Shown here one piece after another: positions 18,470 through 27,051 of a stretch of 64,000 nt of DNA. The stretch is taken from positions 248,001-312,000 of the forward strand of contig JACKHE010000002.1 in the NCBI GenBank assembly GCA_020639135.1. Direction: 5' to 3'. The position numbers were made by a program, and so were the translations under genes. Source of the DNA: Phycisphaeraceae bacterium. Lineage in GTDB: Bacteria; Planctomycetota; Phycisphaerae; Phycisphaerales; UBA1924. Below the pieces are notes generated by a model. That model saw only the letters and a list, made by a program, of their open reading frames with translations, was not told the DNA's origin and made no database searches. How positions within the stretch are numbered: the stretch's first letter is position 1; every line of letters starts with the position of its first letter.

Positions 18470-18532
18470 CGTTCCCACGTTCCCGAGCCAGTCAACACGC
18501 AACGACGCCCAGCGTCAGAAGGACACGGACCC

Positions 18533-18721
18533 ATGACCACCACCACCGAAATCATCCAGGCCGCCTGCCCCGAGTGCTCCGCCAGTGTCGAGTTCACCCG
18601 GACGCCCCTCAACGGGGAGATCGCCCGATGCGCCGCCTGCGGCGCCGAGCTCGAGGTCACCTGCCGATCGCCGCTGCGGCTCGAGCTCGCGCCGGAGGTC
18701 GAGGAAGACTGGGGCGAGTGA
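18533..18721 (+). CDS. lysW: LysW, amino-group carrier protein
   Basis: 62 residues. Two Cys pairs (CPEC near 12-15 and CAAC near 34-37) form a zinc ribbon, and the acidic C-terminus ends in EDWGE, the LysW signature whose terminal Glu is the attachment point. The gamma-carboxyl of that Glu is joined to the alpha-amino group of alpha-aminoadipate (lysine route) or glutamate (ornithine route), which shields the amino group through the following steps. AGAAGGA precedes the ATG. It is first in the order lysW-X-Y-Z-K, and its position directly after the leader terminator suggests regulation there. Confidence 0.95.
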   Translation: MTTTTEIIQAACPECSASVEFTRTPLNGEIARCAACGAELEVTCRSPLRLELAPEVEEDWGE

Positions 18722-18768
18722 GCGCGATCGCACGGACGCACCCGCACACCACACCACGAGAACCACCC

Positions 18769-19647
18769 ATGCGCATCGCCATGCTCTACACCCGCCTCCG
18801 TGTTGAAGAGAGGCTCCTGCTCGACGCGTTCGACACCGCCGGTTTCTGTGTGGAGCCGATCGACACCCGATCGATCGTGCTCGACCCCGCCAATCCCGAC
18901 GCGTGGTCGGCCTACGACGCGGTCTTCGACCGGTCGCTGAGCCTGACCGCCTCGATCAACATCGGGCGCGTGCTCGAATCGTTCGGGCTCCGCGTCATCA
19001 ACCCCACCAGCGCGACGGAGGTCTGCTCCGACAAGCTGCGGACGACGCTCGCTCTCGAACGCGCCGGCGTCCCCACACCCGCGGTCCGCGTCGCGCTCGA
19101 CCCGGAATCGGCGCTCGGTGCTGTTGGGGAGATCGGCTACCCCGCCGTGGTCAAGCCAACCGTCGGCTCGTGGGGGAGGCTCGTCGCGAGGATCAACGAT
19201 CGGGACGCCGCCGAGGCGATCATCGAGCACCGCGCGGCGCTGGGCTCGGCCCAGCAGGGGGTGTACTACGTCCAGGAGCACATCGACAAGCCCGGGCGCG
19301 ACCTCCGGGTTTTCGTCGTCAACCACGAGCCAATCGCGGCCATCGTGCGCACGAGCGAGCACTGGGTGACAAACACCGCCCGGGGCGCCGCCGCCGCCAA
19401 CTTCGCGCTGTCCGATGAAGTCGTTGCGCTTGCCGCAAGCGCTTCGCGCGCCGTGGGCGCGGACCTCGTCGCGGTGGACCTGCTCGAGTGCCCCCGGCGC
19501 GGGCTGCTCGTCAACGAGCTGAATCATTCGATGGAGTTCCGCAACAGCATCGAGACGACCGGTGTGGACATCCCGGGTCGCCTCGTCGGGCGGGTGATCG
19601 AGATCGCCGGATCCGTCGGGACCGCATCGGTCGGGGGTGCGTCGTGA
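18769..19647 (+). CDS. lysX: LysX/ArgX-type ATP-grasp ligase (LysW-amino acid ligase)
   Basis: 292 residues from MRIAMLYTRLRVEE, the conserved N-terminus of LysX. It uses ATP to ligate alpha-aminoadipate or glutamate to the C-terminal Glu of LysW. ATP-grasp features: NPTSATEVCSDKLRTTLALERAGVPTP, PAVVKPTVGSWGR (substrate and ATP lid), YVQEHIDKPGRDLRVFVV, and the metal site in LLVNELNHSMEFRNS. Its length is typical. The last base pairs overlap the start of lysY (GTGA), which indicates translational coupling. I cannot decide from memory whether the substrate pocket is of LysX or ArgX type, so lysine and arginine are both possible. Confidence 0.93.
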   Translation: MRIAMLYTRLRVEERLLLDAFDTAGFCVEPIDTRSIVLDPANPDAWSAYDAVFDRSLSLTASINIGRVLESFGLRVINPTSATEVCSDKLRTTLALERAGVPTPAVRVALDPESALGAVGEIGYPAVVKPTVGSWGRLVARINDRDAAEAIIEHRAALGSAQQGVYYVQEHIDKPGRDLRVFVVNHEPIAAIVRTSEHWVTNTARGAAAANFALSDEVVALAASASRAVGADLVAVDLLECPRRGLLVNELNHSMEFRNSIETTGVDIPGRLVGRVIEIAGSVGTASVGGAS

Positions 19648-20678
19648 GCGATCCGATCCGCGCCTCGATCGTCGGAGGAACCGGTTACACCGGCGGGGAG
19701 CTGGCGCGCCTGCTCGTCGGGCATCCCAGCGCCGAGGTCCAGGAGATGACCTCCAGGTCGGAGGCCGGCCAGCCGGTCCACCGCTGTCATCCAAACCTCA
19801 GGGGCCACCTCGACCGCTGCTTCATCCCGCCGGTCGAGCTCCAGCCCTGCGATGCGCTGTTCCTTTGCATGCCGCACGGCGAGGCGGCCAGGGACATCGA
19901 TCGCTACCTCGACCTCGCGCCGCTCATCATCGATTGCTCGGCGGACTTCCGCCTGCGCGACGCCGCGGCGCACCGCGAATGGTACGGCCAGGAGCACCCG
20001 GCTCCGGAACTGCTGAGCCGCGCCGTGTACGGGCTCCCCGAGCTGCACCGAAACTCGATGCGAGGGGCGCGGCTGATCTCCGGCGTGGGCTGCAACGCCA
20101 CGGCCATGATCCTGGCGCTGCTGCCGCTGGCCAGGGCCGGGCTGATCGGATCCGTCCTGTGCGACATCAAGGTGGGCTCCTCCGAGAGCGGCGCCGGCGT
20201 GTCGCCCGGCTCGCACCACCCGGAGCGGTCCGGCGCCTGCCGGACCTACAGCCCAGCGGGGCACCGGCACAGCGCCGAGGTCTTCCAGGCGCTGGGCGAG
20301 ATCGAACTCGACGTCACCGTCACCGCGATCGAGATGGTCCGGGGCGTGCTCTGCACGGCCCACGTCCGGCCGACGCGCGCCGTGGACGACCGAGAGCTGT
20401 GGGGCCTGTACGGCGAGGCTTACGCCGAGGAGCCGTTCGTGCGCATCGTGCGCGATCGGAGCGGTCTGCACCGGCTGCCGGATCCGAACATTCTCGCGGG
20501 ATCGAACCACGCGGACATCGGCTTCGCCATCGACCCCCGATCGGGCCGCATCGTCGTGCTCTGCGCGATCGACAATCTCGTCAAGGGCGCCGCGGGCAGC
20601 GCCGTGCAATCGATGAACCTGGCGCTGGGTCTCGACGAGACGCAGGGCCTCACCTTCCCGGGGCTCCATCCCAGATGA
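19644..20678 (+). CDS. lysY: LysY, LysW-aminoadipyl/glutamyl phosphate reductase (ArgC-like)
   Basis: 344 residues, GTG start overlapping the lysX stop by four bases. The N-terminal Rossmann motif is IVGGTGYTGGELARLL; the catalytic Cys is in ISGVGCNATAM (~148-151). SYSPAGHRH-like, ALGEIELDVTVTAIEMVRGVLCTAH and GAAGSAVQSMNL segments are as in ArgC. It reduces the LysW-bound acyl phosphate to the semialdehyde with NADPH. It is the third gene of the cluster and ends in a 4-base ATGA overlap with lysZ. It is an ArgC paralogue by sequence; LysY rather than ArgC is chosen because of the lysW and lysX neighbours. Confidence 0.93.
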   Translation: MSDPIRASIVGGTGYTGGELARLLVGHPSAEVQEMTSRSEAGQPVHRCHPNLRGHLDRCFIPPVELQPCDALFLCMPHGEAARDIDRYLDLAPLIIDCSADFRLRDAAAHREWYGQEHPAPELLSRAVYGLPELHRNSMRGARLISGVGCNATAMILALLPLARAGLIGSVLCDIKVGSSESGAGVSPGSHHPERSGACRTYSPAGHRHSAEVFQALGEIELDVTVTAIEMVRGVLCTAHVRPTRAVDDRELWGLYGEAYAEEPFVRIVRDRSGLHRLPDPNILAGSNHADIGFAIDPRSGRIVVLCAIDNLVKGAAGSAVQSMNLALGLDETQGLTFPGLHPR

Positions 20679-21514
20679 ACACGGCTTCTTCAATCACCGT
20701 CATCAAGATCGGGGGCGGCGAGGGCATCGACCTGGCGCCGATCCTCGAGGAGTTCGCGCAGCGCATCGCCGGGGGCGAGCGGATCGTGCTCGTCCACGGC
20801 GGTTCGCACGAGACCAACGTGCTCTCCGAGCGTCTGGGATGCCCGCCGCGCACGATCACCAGCCCCGGCGGGCAGGTCAGCCGGAGGACGGACCGGCAGA
20901 CCCTCGACATCTTCACAATGGTCTATGCCGGCAGGATCAACAAGCGCGTCGTCGAGGACCTGCGCCGCCTCGGCGTGGACGCCGTCGGCCTCAGCGGTGT
21001 TGACGGCGGGCTGTGGACGGGTGAACGCAAGACAGCGATCCGCGCCGTGGAGAATGGCCGGACCGTTGTGATCCGAGACGATCTCAGCGGGAAGGTCGTT
21101 GACGTTGATGCGTCGCTGCTGCATCTGCTCCTGGGCGCCGGGCGCACGCCGGTGCTGACGCCGCCCGCGATCACACGCGACGGCGTGGCGATCAACGTGG
21201 ACGCCGATCGCGCCGCGGCGATGACGGCCTCGGCCCTGGGCGCCGGGACGCTGCTGCTGCTCTCCAACGTCCCCGGCGTGCTGGCGGACCCCGCTGATCC
21301 CGCATCACTGATCGGGCGTGCGAGCGATCCCGAATTGGTCCGCGCCGCGGCGAAGGGCCGGATGAAGAACAAGGTCCTCGCGGCGGAGGAGGCGATCGCC
21401 GGGGGTGTTGGCCGCGTCGTGATCGGCTCCGCCAACGGCGCCGGCGCGATCGGCCGGGCGCTGTCCGGCGAGGGCACCGTCTTCGAGCGCATCACCGAGC
21501 GGGTCGGCGCATGA
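20675..21514 (+). CDS. lysZ: LysZ, LysW-aminoadipate/glutamate kinase (ArgB-like)
   Basis: 279 residues, an amino acid kinase fold. The N-terminus SITVIKIGGGEG holds the Lys and Gly-rich phosphate loop; LVHGGSHETN follows. Further conserved parts are GLSGVDGGLWTGER, INVDADRAAAMTASALGAG, LLLLSNVPGVL and GRMKNKVLAAEEAI. It phosphorylates the side-chain carboxylate of the LysW-bound substrate, and the product is reduced by LysY. Gene order Y then Z differs from the enzyme order Z then Y but is common. It overlaps lysK by four bases (ATGA). The aminotransferase (LysJ) needed next is not in the window. Confidence 0.93.
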   Translation: MNTASSITVIKIGGGEGIDLAPILEEFAQRIAGGERIVLVHGGSHETNVLSERLGCPPRTITSPGGQVSRRTDRQTLDIFTMVYAGRINKRVVEDLRRLGVDAVGLSGVDGGLWTGERKTAIRAVENGRTVVIRDDLSGKVVDVDASLLHLLLGAGRTPVLTPPAITRDGVAINVDADRAAAMTASALGAGTLLLLSNVPGVLADPADPASLIGRASDPELVRAAAKGRMKNKVLAAEEAIAGGVGRVVIGSANGAGAIGRALSGEGTVFERITERVGA

Positions 21515-22605
21515 ATCCAAGAGACGAGCATGACATCCAGATGCTCATCGACCTCGTCTCGGTGCGCAGCGTCTCCGGTGAAGAGGCGCGCGCTGTGGAG
21601 GTCTTTGTCGGGCACGCACGTCTGCTGGGGCTGAATGCCTCGGTTGACGCCGCGGGCAACGGCATCGCGCTCCGCCCCGCGATCGGCAACGAAACACACC
21701 GTGTCGTGCTGCTCGGGCACATCGACACGGTCCCGGGCGACTCCCCTGTTGGCGTCACCGACGGCGTGCTCCATGGCAGAGGCGCCGTTGACGCCAAGGG
21801 GCCGCTGGCGGCGTTTCTCGGAAGCGCTGCGCGGATGACGCTCCCCGATGGCGTCGCGGTCGAGGTCATCGCTGCGGTCGGCGAGGAGACCCCGGATTCG
21901 CCAGGCGCGCGATACATCCGCGACCGCAGGTCGCCCGCCGCCTGCATCATCGGAGAGCCCAGCGGCTGGGACGGTGTGACCCTGGGGTACAAGGGCAGGC
22001 TGCTCGTCGAAGCCGGCTGTGAGCGCGACTGGTCGCACACCGCCGGCGCCGAGGCGTCCGCCGCAGACACGCTGCACGCCTGGTGGTCCGGTGTGCTCGG
22101 CGCCGTCGGGAGTGACAACGCGGTTCGGCTCTTCGATCGGGTTCAGGCGACGATCCAGCGCTCCAGCGCCGACAACGACGGGATGCGTGAGATCGCCGGG
22201 ATGACCTGCGGCTTCCGGCTGCCACCGGGTGTTGCGCCGGAGGAACTGGAATCGTCCGTCAGAACGATGACGCCTGACGGGATCCGTCTGCGGTTCCTGG
22301 GGCATACCCCGGCGCACGTCGCCGATCGGTCGAACGTCGTCGCCCGGGCGCTGACCACTGCGATCCGAGAGCATGGGGGGTCACCCCGGCCCAAGCTCAA
22401 GACAGGGACGGCGGATTTCAACATCGTCGGTCCCGCGTGGGGCTGCCCCATCGCCGCCTACGGCCCGGGTGATAGCGCGCTGGATCACACGCCGGACGAA
22501 CGGATCGAGCTGGCGGAGTTCGTGCGATCGATCGGGGTGCTCACCGGCGCGGTGGAAACGATCGCCGGCGAGCTGGTGAGTTCAACGCCGCTGCTGGCCG
22601 AGTGA
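21511..22605 (+). CDS. lysK: LysK, LysW-lysine/ornithine hydrolase (M20 peptidase family)
   Basis: 364 residues. Metal-binding motifs of M20 amidohydrolases are present: GHIDTVPGD, the bridging Asp in GRGAVDAKGPLAAF, catalytic Glu in VGEETPDS, and LKTGTADFNIVGPAWGCPIAAYGPGDSALDHTPDE near the end with the last ligand. It cleaves the isopeptide bond to release lysine or ornithine and regenerate LysW. It is coupled to lysZ by a 4-base overlap. Its 3' end overlaps the converging speB by 24 bases. Release of ornithine would supply arginine and so agmatine for the converging speB operon, but that link is inference. Confidence 0.92.
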   Translation: MNPRDEHDIQMLIDLVSVRSVSGEEARAVEVFVGHARLLGLNASVDAAGNGIALRPAIGNETHRVVLLGHIDTVPGDSPVGVTDGVLHGRGAVDAKGPLAAFLGSAARMTLPDGVAVEVIAAVGEETPDSPGARYIRDRRSPAACIIGEPSGWDGVTLGYKGRLLVEAGCERDWSHTAGAEASAADTLHAWWSGVLGAVGSDNAVRLFDRVQATIQRSSADNDGMREIAGMTCGFRLPPGVAPEELESSVRTMTPDGIRLRFLGHTPAHVADRSNVVARALTTAIREHGGSPRPKLKTGTADFNIVGPAWGCPIAAYGPGDSALDHTPDERIELAEFVRSIGVLTGAVETIAGELVSSTPLLAE

Positions 22606-23505
22606 GTGCAGCACGGCGAACTTGGCGATGAGCTTGGCCGCGACAAACTCGTTGACGGAGGTGCCGTCCTGCGGCGCGACCTCGACGAGGTCGGCGCCGA
22701 TGCACCGGACCCCGGTGTTGTCCAGCAACAGGCGCCTGAGCAGGTCCAGCGTGAACCACCAGCCCAGCCCGCCGGGCTCGGGCGTGCCGGTCGCCGGCGC
22801 CAGGTGTGTCTCCAGGGCGTCGATGTCGAACGTCAGGTACACGGGGCCCCGGAGGGCGGCGATCTCGGCGAAGAGCCTTTCGACCGCGGCGGCGTCGGTC
22901 GCCAGGAGCGAAGCCGGGTAGGTCGTGATCCGGTCGTCGCGTTGGGAGCGATCAAACTCCTTCTTCTCGGCGGATCGGATCCCGATGCTCAGGACGCGCA
23001 CCCCCTGATCGAGCGCCCGCGCCATGGCGCAGGCGTGGGAGTTGGGGTTGCCCTCGTACTCGTCGCGCAGGTCGGCGTGGGCGTCGATGTGGACGACGGT
23101 GACGGCAGCCGCGTCAACGCCGCTCGCCCCGATCGCCGCCGACAGCAGCGGGGGGGTGACGCTGTGGTCGCCCCCGACGCCGATCACCAGCGCCCCGCAC
23201 CCGTGCAGGGCTGACGCCGCGGCGCCGACCCGATCCAGGTATTCGGCGCCGGTCTCGCCGCCCACCGGTTCGACGGGGGCTGCGGAGTGGTACGCGATGG
23301 ATTCGAGATCAACGCCCAGCTCGTAGTCCCACAGCTCGACCTGCGTCGAGGCGTCCCAGATGGCGGCGGGTCCCTCCGCGGCGCCGGCGCCATAGGACAC
23401 CGCCCCCTCGTAGGGGATGGGCAGCAGCGCGATCTGCGCAGCGGACAACTCGGCCTGAGGCAGGCCGAGAAATCCGGTGGATTCGAGCACGGCGGAGTCC
23501 TTCAC
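22582..23505 (-). CDS. speB: Agmatinase-family ureohydrolase
   Basis: 307 residues, GTG start at 23505. Binuclear Mn site residues are seen in VIGVGGDHSVTPPLL, VVHIDAHADLRDEY and LTFDIDALETHLAPATGTPEPGG; the DxD in the third motif is kept although the usual following Asp-Pro is Glu-Thr. Agmatinases split agmatine to putrescine and urea. It is the last gene of a minus-strand operon with speD and a deoxyhypusine-synthase-like gene (4 bases between them), so a polyamine role is well supported. The substrate could instead be an aminopropylated agmatine, as found for some relatives. The 3' end overlaps lysK by 24 bases. Confidence 0.88.
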   Translation of the reverse strand: MKDSAVLESTGFLGLPQAELSAAQIALLPIPYEGAVSYGAGAAEGPAAIWDASTQVELWDYELGVDLESIAYHSAAPVEPVGGETGAEYLDRVGAAASALHGCGALVIGVGGDHSVTPPLLSAAIGASGVDAAAVTVVHIDAHADLRDEYEGNPNSHACAMARALDQGVRVLSIGIRSAEKKEFDRSQRDDRITTYPASLLATDAAAVERLFAEIAALRGPVYLTFDIDALETHLAPATGTPEPGGLGWWFTLDLLRRLLLDNTGVRCIGADLVEVAPQDGTSVNEFVAAKLIAKFAVLHSLGQQRR

Positions 23506-23509
23506 ACGA

Positions 23510-24568
23510 TCAGCCGACGGCGGTGAGCGCCTCGTCGAGACGGTCGGCGAACCGCTTCGCCTCCCGCTTCTCCCAGTGGCGCCGGTGGTAGGCGTCCCCG
23601 GCGATCAGCGGGAGCGCCAGCGTCGCTTCGGAGTAAACCATCTGCTCCATGGCGAGATCGACCTTGCCCCAGCTGCACGCCTCCTTGAGCGTCGAGCCCG
23701 AGAGGGCGCCGTCGCGGGAGTCGGCGACCGTGATCTGCACGGCGTACTTGTGCATGGAGGCGTCGCCCTCGAGGATCTCCGCGGCGACGACGATGTCCTG
23801 CGCGAAGTTCTTGGGGACGCCGCCGCCGATCATGAGCAGGCCGGATTCGCCGCTCATGATCTTGATGCGTGTCAGCTCGTGGAAATCACGGACGGAGTCG
23901 ATGGCGACCTGCCGGTTGACGGGCCGCTTCGCCTGGTGCGCGACGAGGCCGAAGCCCGCGGAGCAGTCGCTGAATGCGGGGCAGAAGATCGGCACGCCAT
24001 TTTTGTAAGCGCTGTGGACGATGCTCCGGACGCCGGCGGGCATGTGCTCGTCGAGATGCCGGCCCATCTCGCGGATGAACTGGCGGGACGAGTAGATCCC
24101 CGGCTCGAGGGCGTCGGCGATCTCCATGATCGTGTCGTCGCAGACGCGGAGGTTGTTCTCGTCGATGAGCGTGTCGTAGATGCGGTCGATCGAGAGCTCG
24201 CGGAGCTCGTCGTCGTGCGTCCCGGATTTGAGCGACTCATCGGCGATGTAGTGGCGGAACCCGAGCCCCTCGAAGAAGTCCTGATCGACGATGTTGGCGC
24301 CGGTGGAGACGATGGCGTCCACCATGCGGTTGTCGATGAGGTCCACGAGCAGGTGCTTGAGCCCCGCGGAGACGAGCGAGCCGGCGAGACAGAGGATGAC
24401 GGAGCAGTCCCTGTCGGCGAGCATCGTGTTGTAGATGTTGGCGGCCCTGGCGAGGTCGCGCGCGGAGAAGGCGGTTTCGCTCATCTGGTCGATGAGCCCC
24501 CGGACGTCGTGGCGCGTGATGTCGAGATGCTCGACCGGGCTCGCGAGGAGCTGTTTTCGATCAAGCAC
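23510..24568 (-). CDS. Deoxyhypusine synthase-like protein (possible homospermidine synthase)
   Basis: 352 residues, GTG start at 24568 overlapping speD by eight bases. Family marks: SVILCLAGSLVSAGLKHLL, DAIVSTGANIVDQD, PAFSDCSAGFGL, LLMIGGGVPKNFAQD, and LKEACSWGKVDL, where the Lys of SWGK corresponds to the imine-forming lysine. Bacteria lack eIF5A, so bacterial homologues are thought to act on free polyamines, some making homospermidine by moving an aminobutyl group from spermidine with NAD. Flanking speD and speB support that class of role. No spermidine synthase (speE) is in the window. The actual substrate pair is unknown. Confidence 0.9.
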   Translation of the reverse strand: MLDRKQLLASPVEHLDITRHDVRGLIDQMSETAFSARDLARAANIYNTMLADRDCSVILCLAGSLVSAGLKHLLVDLIDNRMVDAIVSTGANIVDQDFFEGLGFRHYIADESLKSGTHDDELRELSIDRIYDTLIDENNLRVCDDTIMEIADALEPGIYSSRQFIREMGRHLDEHMPAGVRSIVHSAYKNGVPIFCPAFSDCSAGFGLVAHQAKRPVNRQVAIDSVRDFHELTRIKIMSGESGLLMIGGGVPKNFAQDIVVAAEILEGDASMHKYAVQITVADSRDGALSGSTLKEACSWGKVDLAMEQMVYSEATLALPLIAGDAYHRRHWEKREAKRFADRLDEALTAVG

Positions 24569-24983
24569 TCGATGCCTCCTCGGTCAGCCCCGCGGCGGGG
24601 ATCCAGGCGCCGGAGTATCCGGCGCGCGCGGACCGCATCGGGAAGCGTTCAACCTCGCGGGCGGTCACGTCGCCCAGATCGATTTCCTCGCGAATGAACT
24701 CGAGGACCGTCCAGGGGTCGGTGGCGCCGCAGGTGAACACATCCAGCGCGATCTGATTCTCCTCCGCGTAGCAGTGCGCTGAGCAGTGGCTCTCATCGAG
24801 CATGATCAACGCCGCAAATCCCGGGGGGGAGTTGTGGCCGAAGTGGTACCTGGATTGTGAAATGACTCTGGCTCCGGCGCGAGACGCTGCACGGGCCATG
24901 GCGTTCAGCATGGACTCATCGTCGTGGCAGACGTGGTCCGGAACGTTGAGACAATCAATCAGTAGATGTGTGCCTTTTCCCAA
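24561..24983 (-). CDS. speD: S-adenosylmethionine decarboxylase proenzyme
   Basis: 140 residues. The start is TTG at 24983, supported by GGAGG nine bases upstream; the nearby ATG is in another frame. The self-cleavage site is LDESHCSAH (the Ser becomes the pyruvoyl group), followed by the catalytic Cys in LDVFTCG. These are the marks of the small bacterial/archaeal class. Decarboxylated SAM is the aminopropyl donor for spermidine. It is the first gene of the speD, DHS-like, speB operon with overlapping ends. The N-terminal ~20 residues differ from common relatives, and a C-terminal extension of ~20 residues is present. Confidence 0.9.
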   Translation of the reverse strand: MGKGTHLLIDCLNVPDHVCHDDESMLNAMARAASRAGARVISQSRYHFGHNSPPGFAALIMLDESHCSAHCYAEENQIALDVFTCGATDPWTVLEFIREEIDLGDVTAREVERFPMRSARAGYSGAWIPAAGLTEEASSA

Positions 24984-25154
24984 CGCATAAAACCTCCGTA
25001 TCAGGCGGCGCTAGGCCGGTGATGCTGGGATCTCGCACGGCGCGAGACGGGGAGTATATACATCCCGAACCCGATCAAGCGGGTGGGGACAAAATATCGT
25101 CCATCCGGGAGGGCGGATAGAATCCGGCCCAGCCCAGGAAGGAGTCCTTGTCCC

Positions 25155-26105
25155 ATGGCCAAGTCCGGAAAGCCCCTGCGGAAGATCCTCGGCGCCATCA
25201 GCTGCCTGCTCGTGCTGGCGGTCGTGGTCGTCGTCGCCATCGTCTTCGTCGCCATCGATTCCATCGCCAGGGTCGCCATCGAGGAGGGCGGCTCCTACGC
25301 CACCGGCGTGACCACGAAGGTGGACTCCGCCGATGTCCGGGTCTTCGGCGGCTCCTTCGAGATGCGGGGCTTCGAGATCGACAACCCCGAGGGCTTCAAG
25401 TCCCCGCACTTCCTCGGGATGGCCGACACCAGGGTCGCACTCTCCCTCGGCTCGCTCGCCAGCGACACCGTCCGCCTCCCCGAGCTCACCCTCGCCGGCA
25501 TCGACGTGTACCTCGAGGGGACCGGCTCCGGCGCCAACTACAACCAGATCCTCAAGAACCTCAAGCGATTCGAGTCCGAGGACCAGCCCAAACCCGGCTC
25601 CGGCAAGGGCCAGAAGAAGGCCGGGTCCGGGAAGTCCTTCGTCATCGACACCGTCACCATCGACGGCGTGCAGGTCAACGTCGCCGGCATCCCGGGCGTC
25701 GCGCAGACCGTGGGCGACGTCACGATCGACGTGCCGAAGATCGAGCTCCACGGCGTCGGCTCCCAGGGCGGGATGTCCCTCGCGGAGGTGGTCAACCTGA
25801 TCGTCAAGACGGTCCTGAGCGCGACGATCGAGGCGGGCGGCGGGATCATCCCCGCCGACGTGCTCAACGATCTCGGTGGCCAGCTCGCGCAGCTCGAGAG
25901 CCTGGGCGATCTGGGCATCACCGCCGTCGGCGACGTCGGTGACATCGCCGGGCAGATCGGCGAAGAGGCGGCCAAGGCGGTCGGGGACGTCGCCGAGGGC
26001 GCCGGCAAGGCGCTCGACGATGCGGCCAAGGACGTCACCAAGGGCATCGGCGACCTGCTCGGGGGCGGGGACAAGAAGAAAAAGGACAGCGGCAAGGGCG
26101 GCTGA
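25155..26105 (+). CDS. AsmA-like membrane-anchored protein
   Basis: 316 residues from ATG 25155, with GGAAGGAG upstream; an in-frame start at 25083 lacks support. One N-terminal membrane span (~10-38, LLVLAVVVVVAIVFVAI) is followed by a periplasmic domain. The pattern GGSFEMRGFEIDNPEGFKSPHFLGMADTRVALSLGSLASDTVRLPELTLAGIDVYLE is typical of AsmA/DUF748-type repeating beta-strands. The C-terminal ~110 residues are Gly/Asp/Ala-rich, with a helical repeat (DVGDIAGQIGEEAAKAVGDVAEGAGKAL) and a KKKKD tail. Relatives are linked to envelope lipid transport, but this short form has no proven role. It stands alone, divergent from speD. Confidence 0.75.
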   Translation: MAKSGKPLRKILGAISCLLVLAVVVVVAIVFVAIDSIARVAIEEGGSYATGVTTKVDSADVRVFGGSFEMRGFEIDNPEGFKSPHFLGMADTRVALSLGSLASDTVRLPELTLAGIDVYLEGTGSGANYNQILKNLKRFESEDQPKPGSGKGQKKAGSGKSFVIDTVTIDGVQVNVAGIPGVAQTVGDVTIDVPKIELHGVGSQGGMSLAEVVNLIVKTVLSATIEAGGGIIPADVLNDLGGQLAQLESLGDLGITAVGDVGDIAGQIGEEAAKAVGDVAEGAGKALDDAAKDVTKGIGDLLGGGDKKKKDSGKGG

Positions 26106-26291
26106 TCCCGCTCCGGCGGCACTGATCGCCCGCTCATCCGGAATGATCCGGATTTCCATCGCCGCCGCCCGGGATTCTCGGACCCCCCGGCGATTTCATC
26201 TTGGAATCTGACTCCACCTGTGGTATTTCTGGGATGTCGTCCGGGGCGCGCGCCAGCGCCCGGGACCACCGGACGGCCAGGAGGAGAGACA

Positions 26292-26942
26292 ATGAACCGG
26301 ATGTTCACCCGCGCCCTGATCTCCGGCGCTGTCGCCGCCCTCGCCGGCGCCGCCCACGCCGCTACGCCCGGGTTCGTCGAGACCTTCCAGTCCGGCCTCA
26401 ACGGCTGGGGCTCGAACCCCTCGCTCGTCACGCTGGTGACCTCCGGCGGCGCCGACGGCGCGGCCGACGCCTACGCCGCGGTCAGCGACACCGGGTTCTC
26501 CGAACTGCTCATCCGCCGCAGCGCCACCGACGGCCCGGAGTTCTCCGGCAACTTCCTCGCCGCGGGCATCACCGGGATTGCCTTCGACGTCAACGAGCTG
26601 GGCATCGACGACGGGCTGAGCATCCGCGTCGGCTTCGGCACGCTCGGCAACTTCTGGGTCTCCAACACGTCGATCGACCCTCAAGCCGACACCTGGGAGA
26701 CGTTCAGCGTGCAGCTGATCGAGTCGAACTTCACCGAGGTCTTCGGCGCCGGCGGGACGTGGAACGCCGCTATGAGCAACGTCCAGCGCTTCCAGATCCG
26801 CCACGACGCCGACCCGATCGGCATCATGCCCGACCCGTCAACGGGCGATTTCGGTGTGGACAACATCAGGCTGATCCCGACGCCCGGCGCCGGGGGGCTG
26901 CTCGCGCTGGCCGGAGCCGCGGCTCTTCGTCGCAGGCGCTGA
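26292..26942 (+). CDS. PEP-CTERM-type exported protein
   Basis: 216 residues from ATG 26292, with AGGAGGAGA just upstream. Signal peptide ~1-24 (RALISGAVAALAGAAHAA). The middle is a beta-sandwich-like extracellular domain: FVETFQSGLNGWGSN opening, FSVQLIESNFTEVFG, and VDNIRLIPTP before the signal. That is the carbohydrate-binding-like pattern often found in planctomycete PEP-CTERM proteins. The end has PTPGAGGLLALAGAAALRRRR, the tripartite sorting signal. Ligand and role are unknown. It resembles the partial protein at the left edge of the window in its signal. Confidence 0.82.
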   Translation: MNRMFTRALISGAVAALAGAAHAATPGFVETFQSGLNGWGSNPSLVTLVTSGGADGAADAYAAVSDTGFSELLIRRSATDGPEFSGNFLAAGITGIAFDVNELGIDDGLSIRVGFGTLGNFWVSNTSIDPQADTWETFSVQLIESNFTEVFGAGGTWNAAMSNVQRFQIRHDADPIGIMPDPSTGDFGVDNIRLIPTPGAGGLLALAGAAALRRRR

Positions 26943-27051
26943 TCCACCGCATCCAGGCGTGGTTGAACCGACCACCGGCTCCTCGCCCCGGGGGTGGCGG
27001 CAGCGTGTCCCTGCCCTTGATGTTTGGATATTGTAAGGTATTGTTCGGGGG

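Noticed and set aside
24958..24988. ATG at 24988 as the speD start
   Set aside because: Out of frame with speD; it opens a nine-codon frame only. The TTG at 24983 with GGAGG fits.
26943..27051. LexA operator before the Y-family polymerase
   Set aside because: No inverted repeat matching a LexA box known to me. The TATTGT repeats are not symmetrical.
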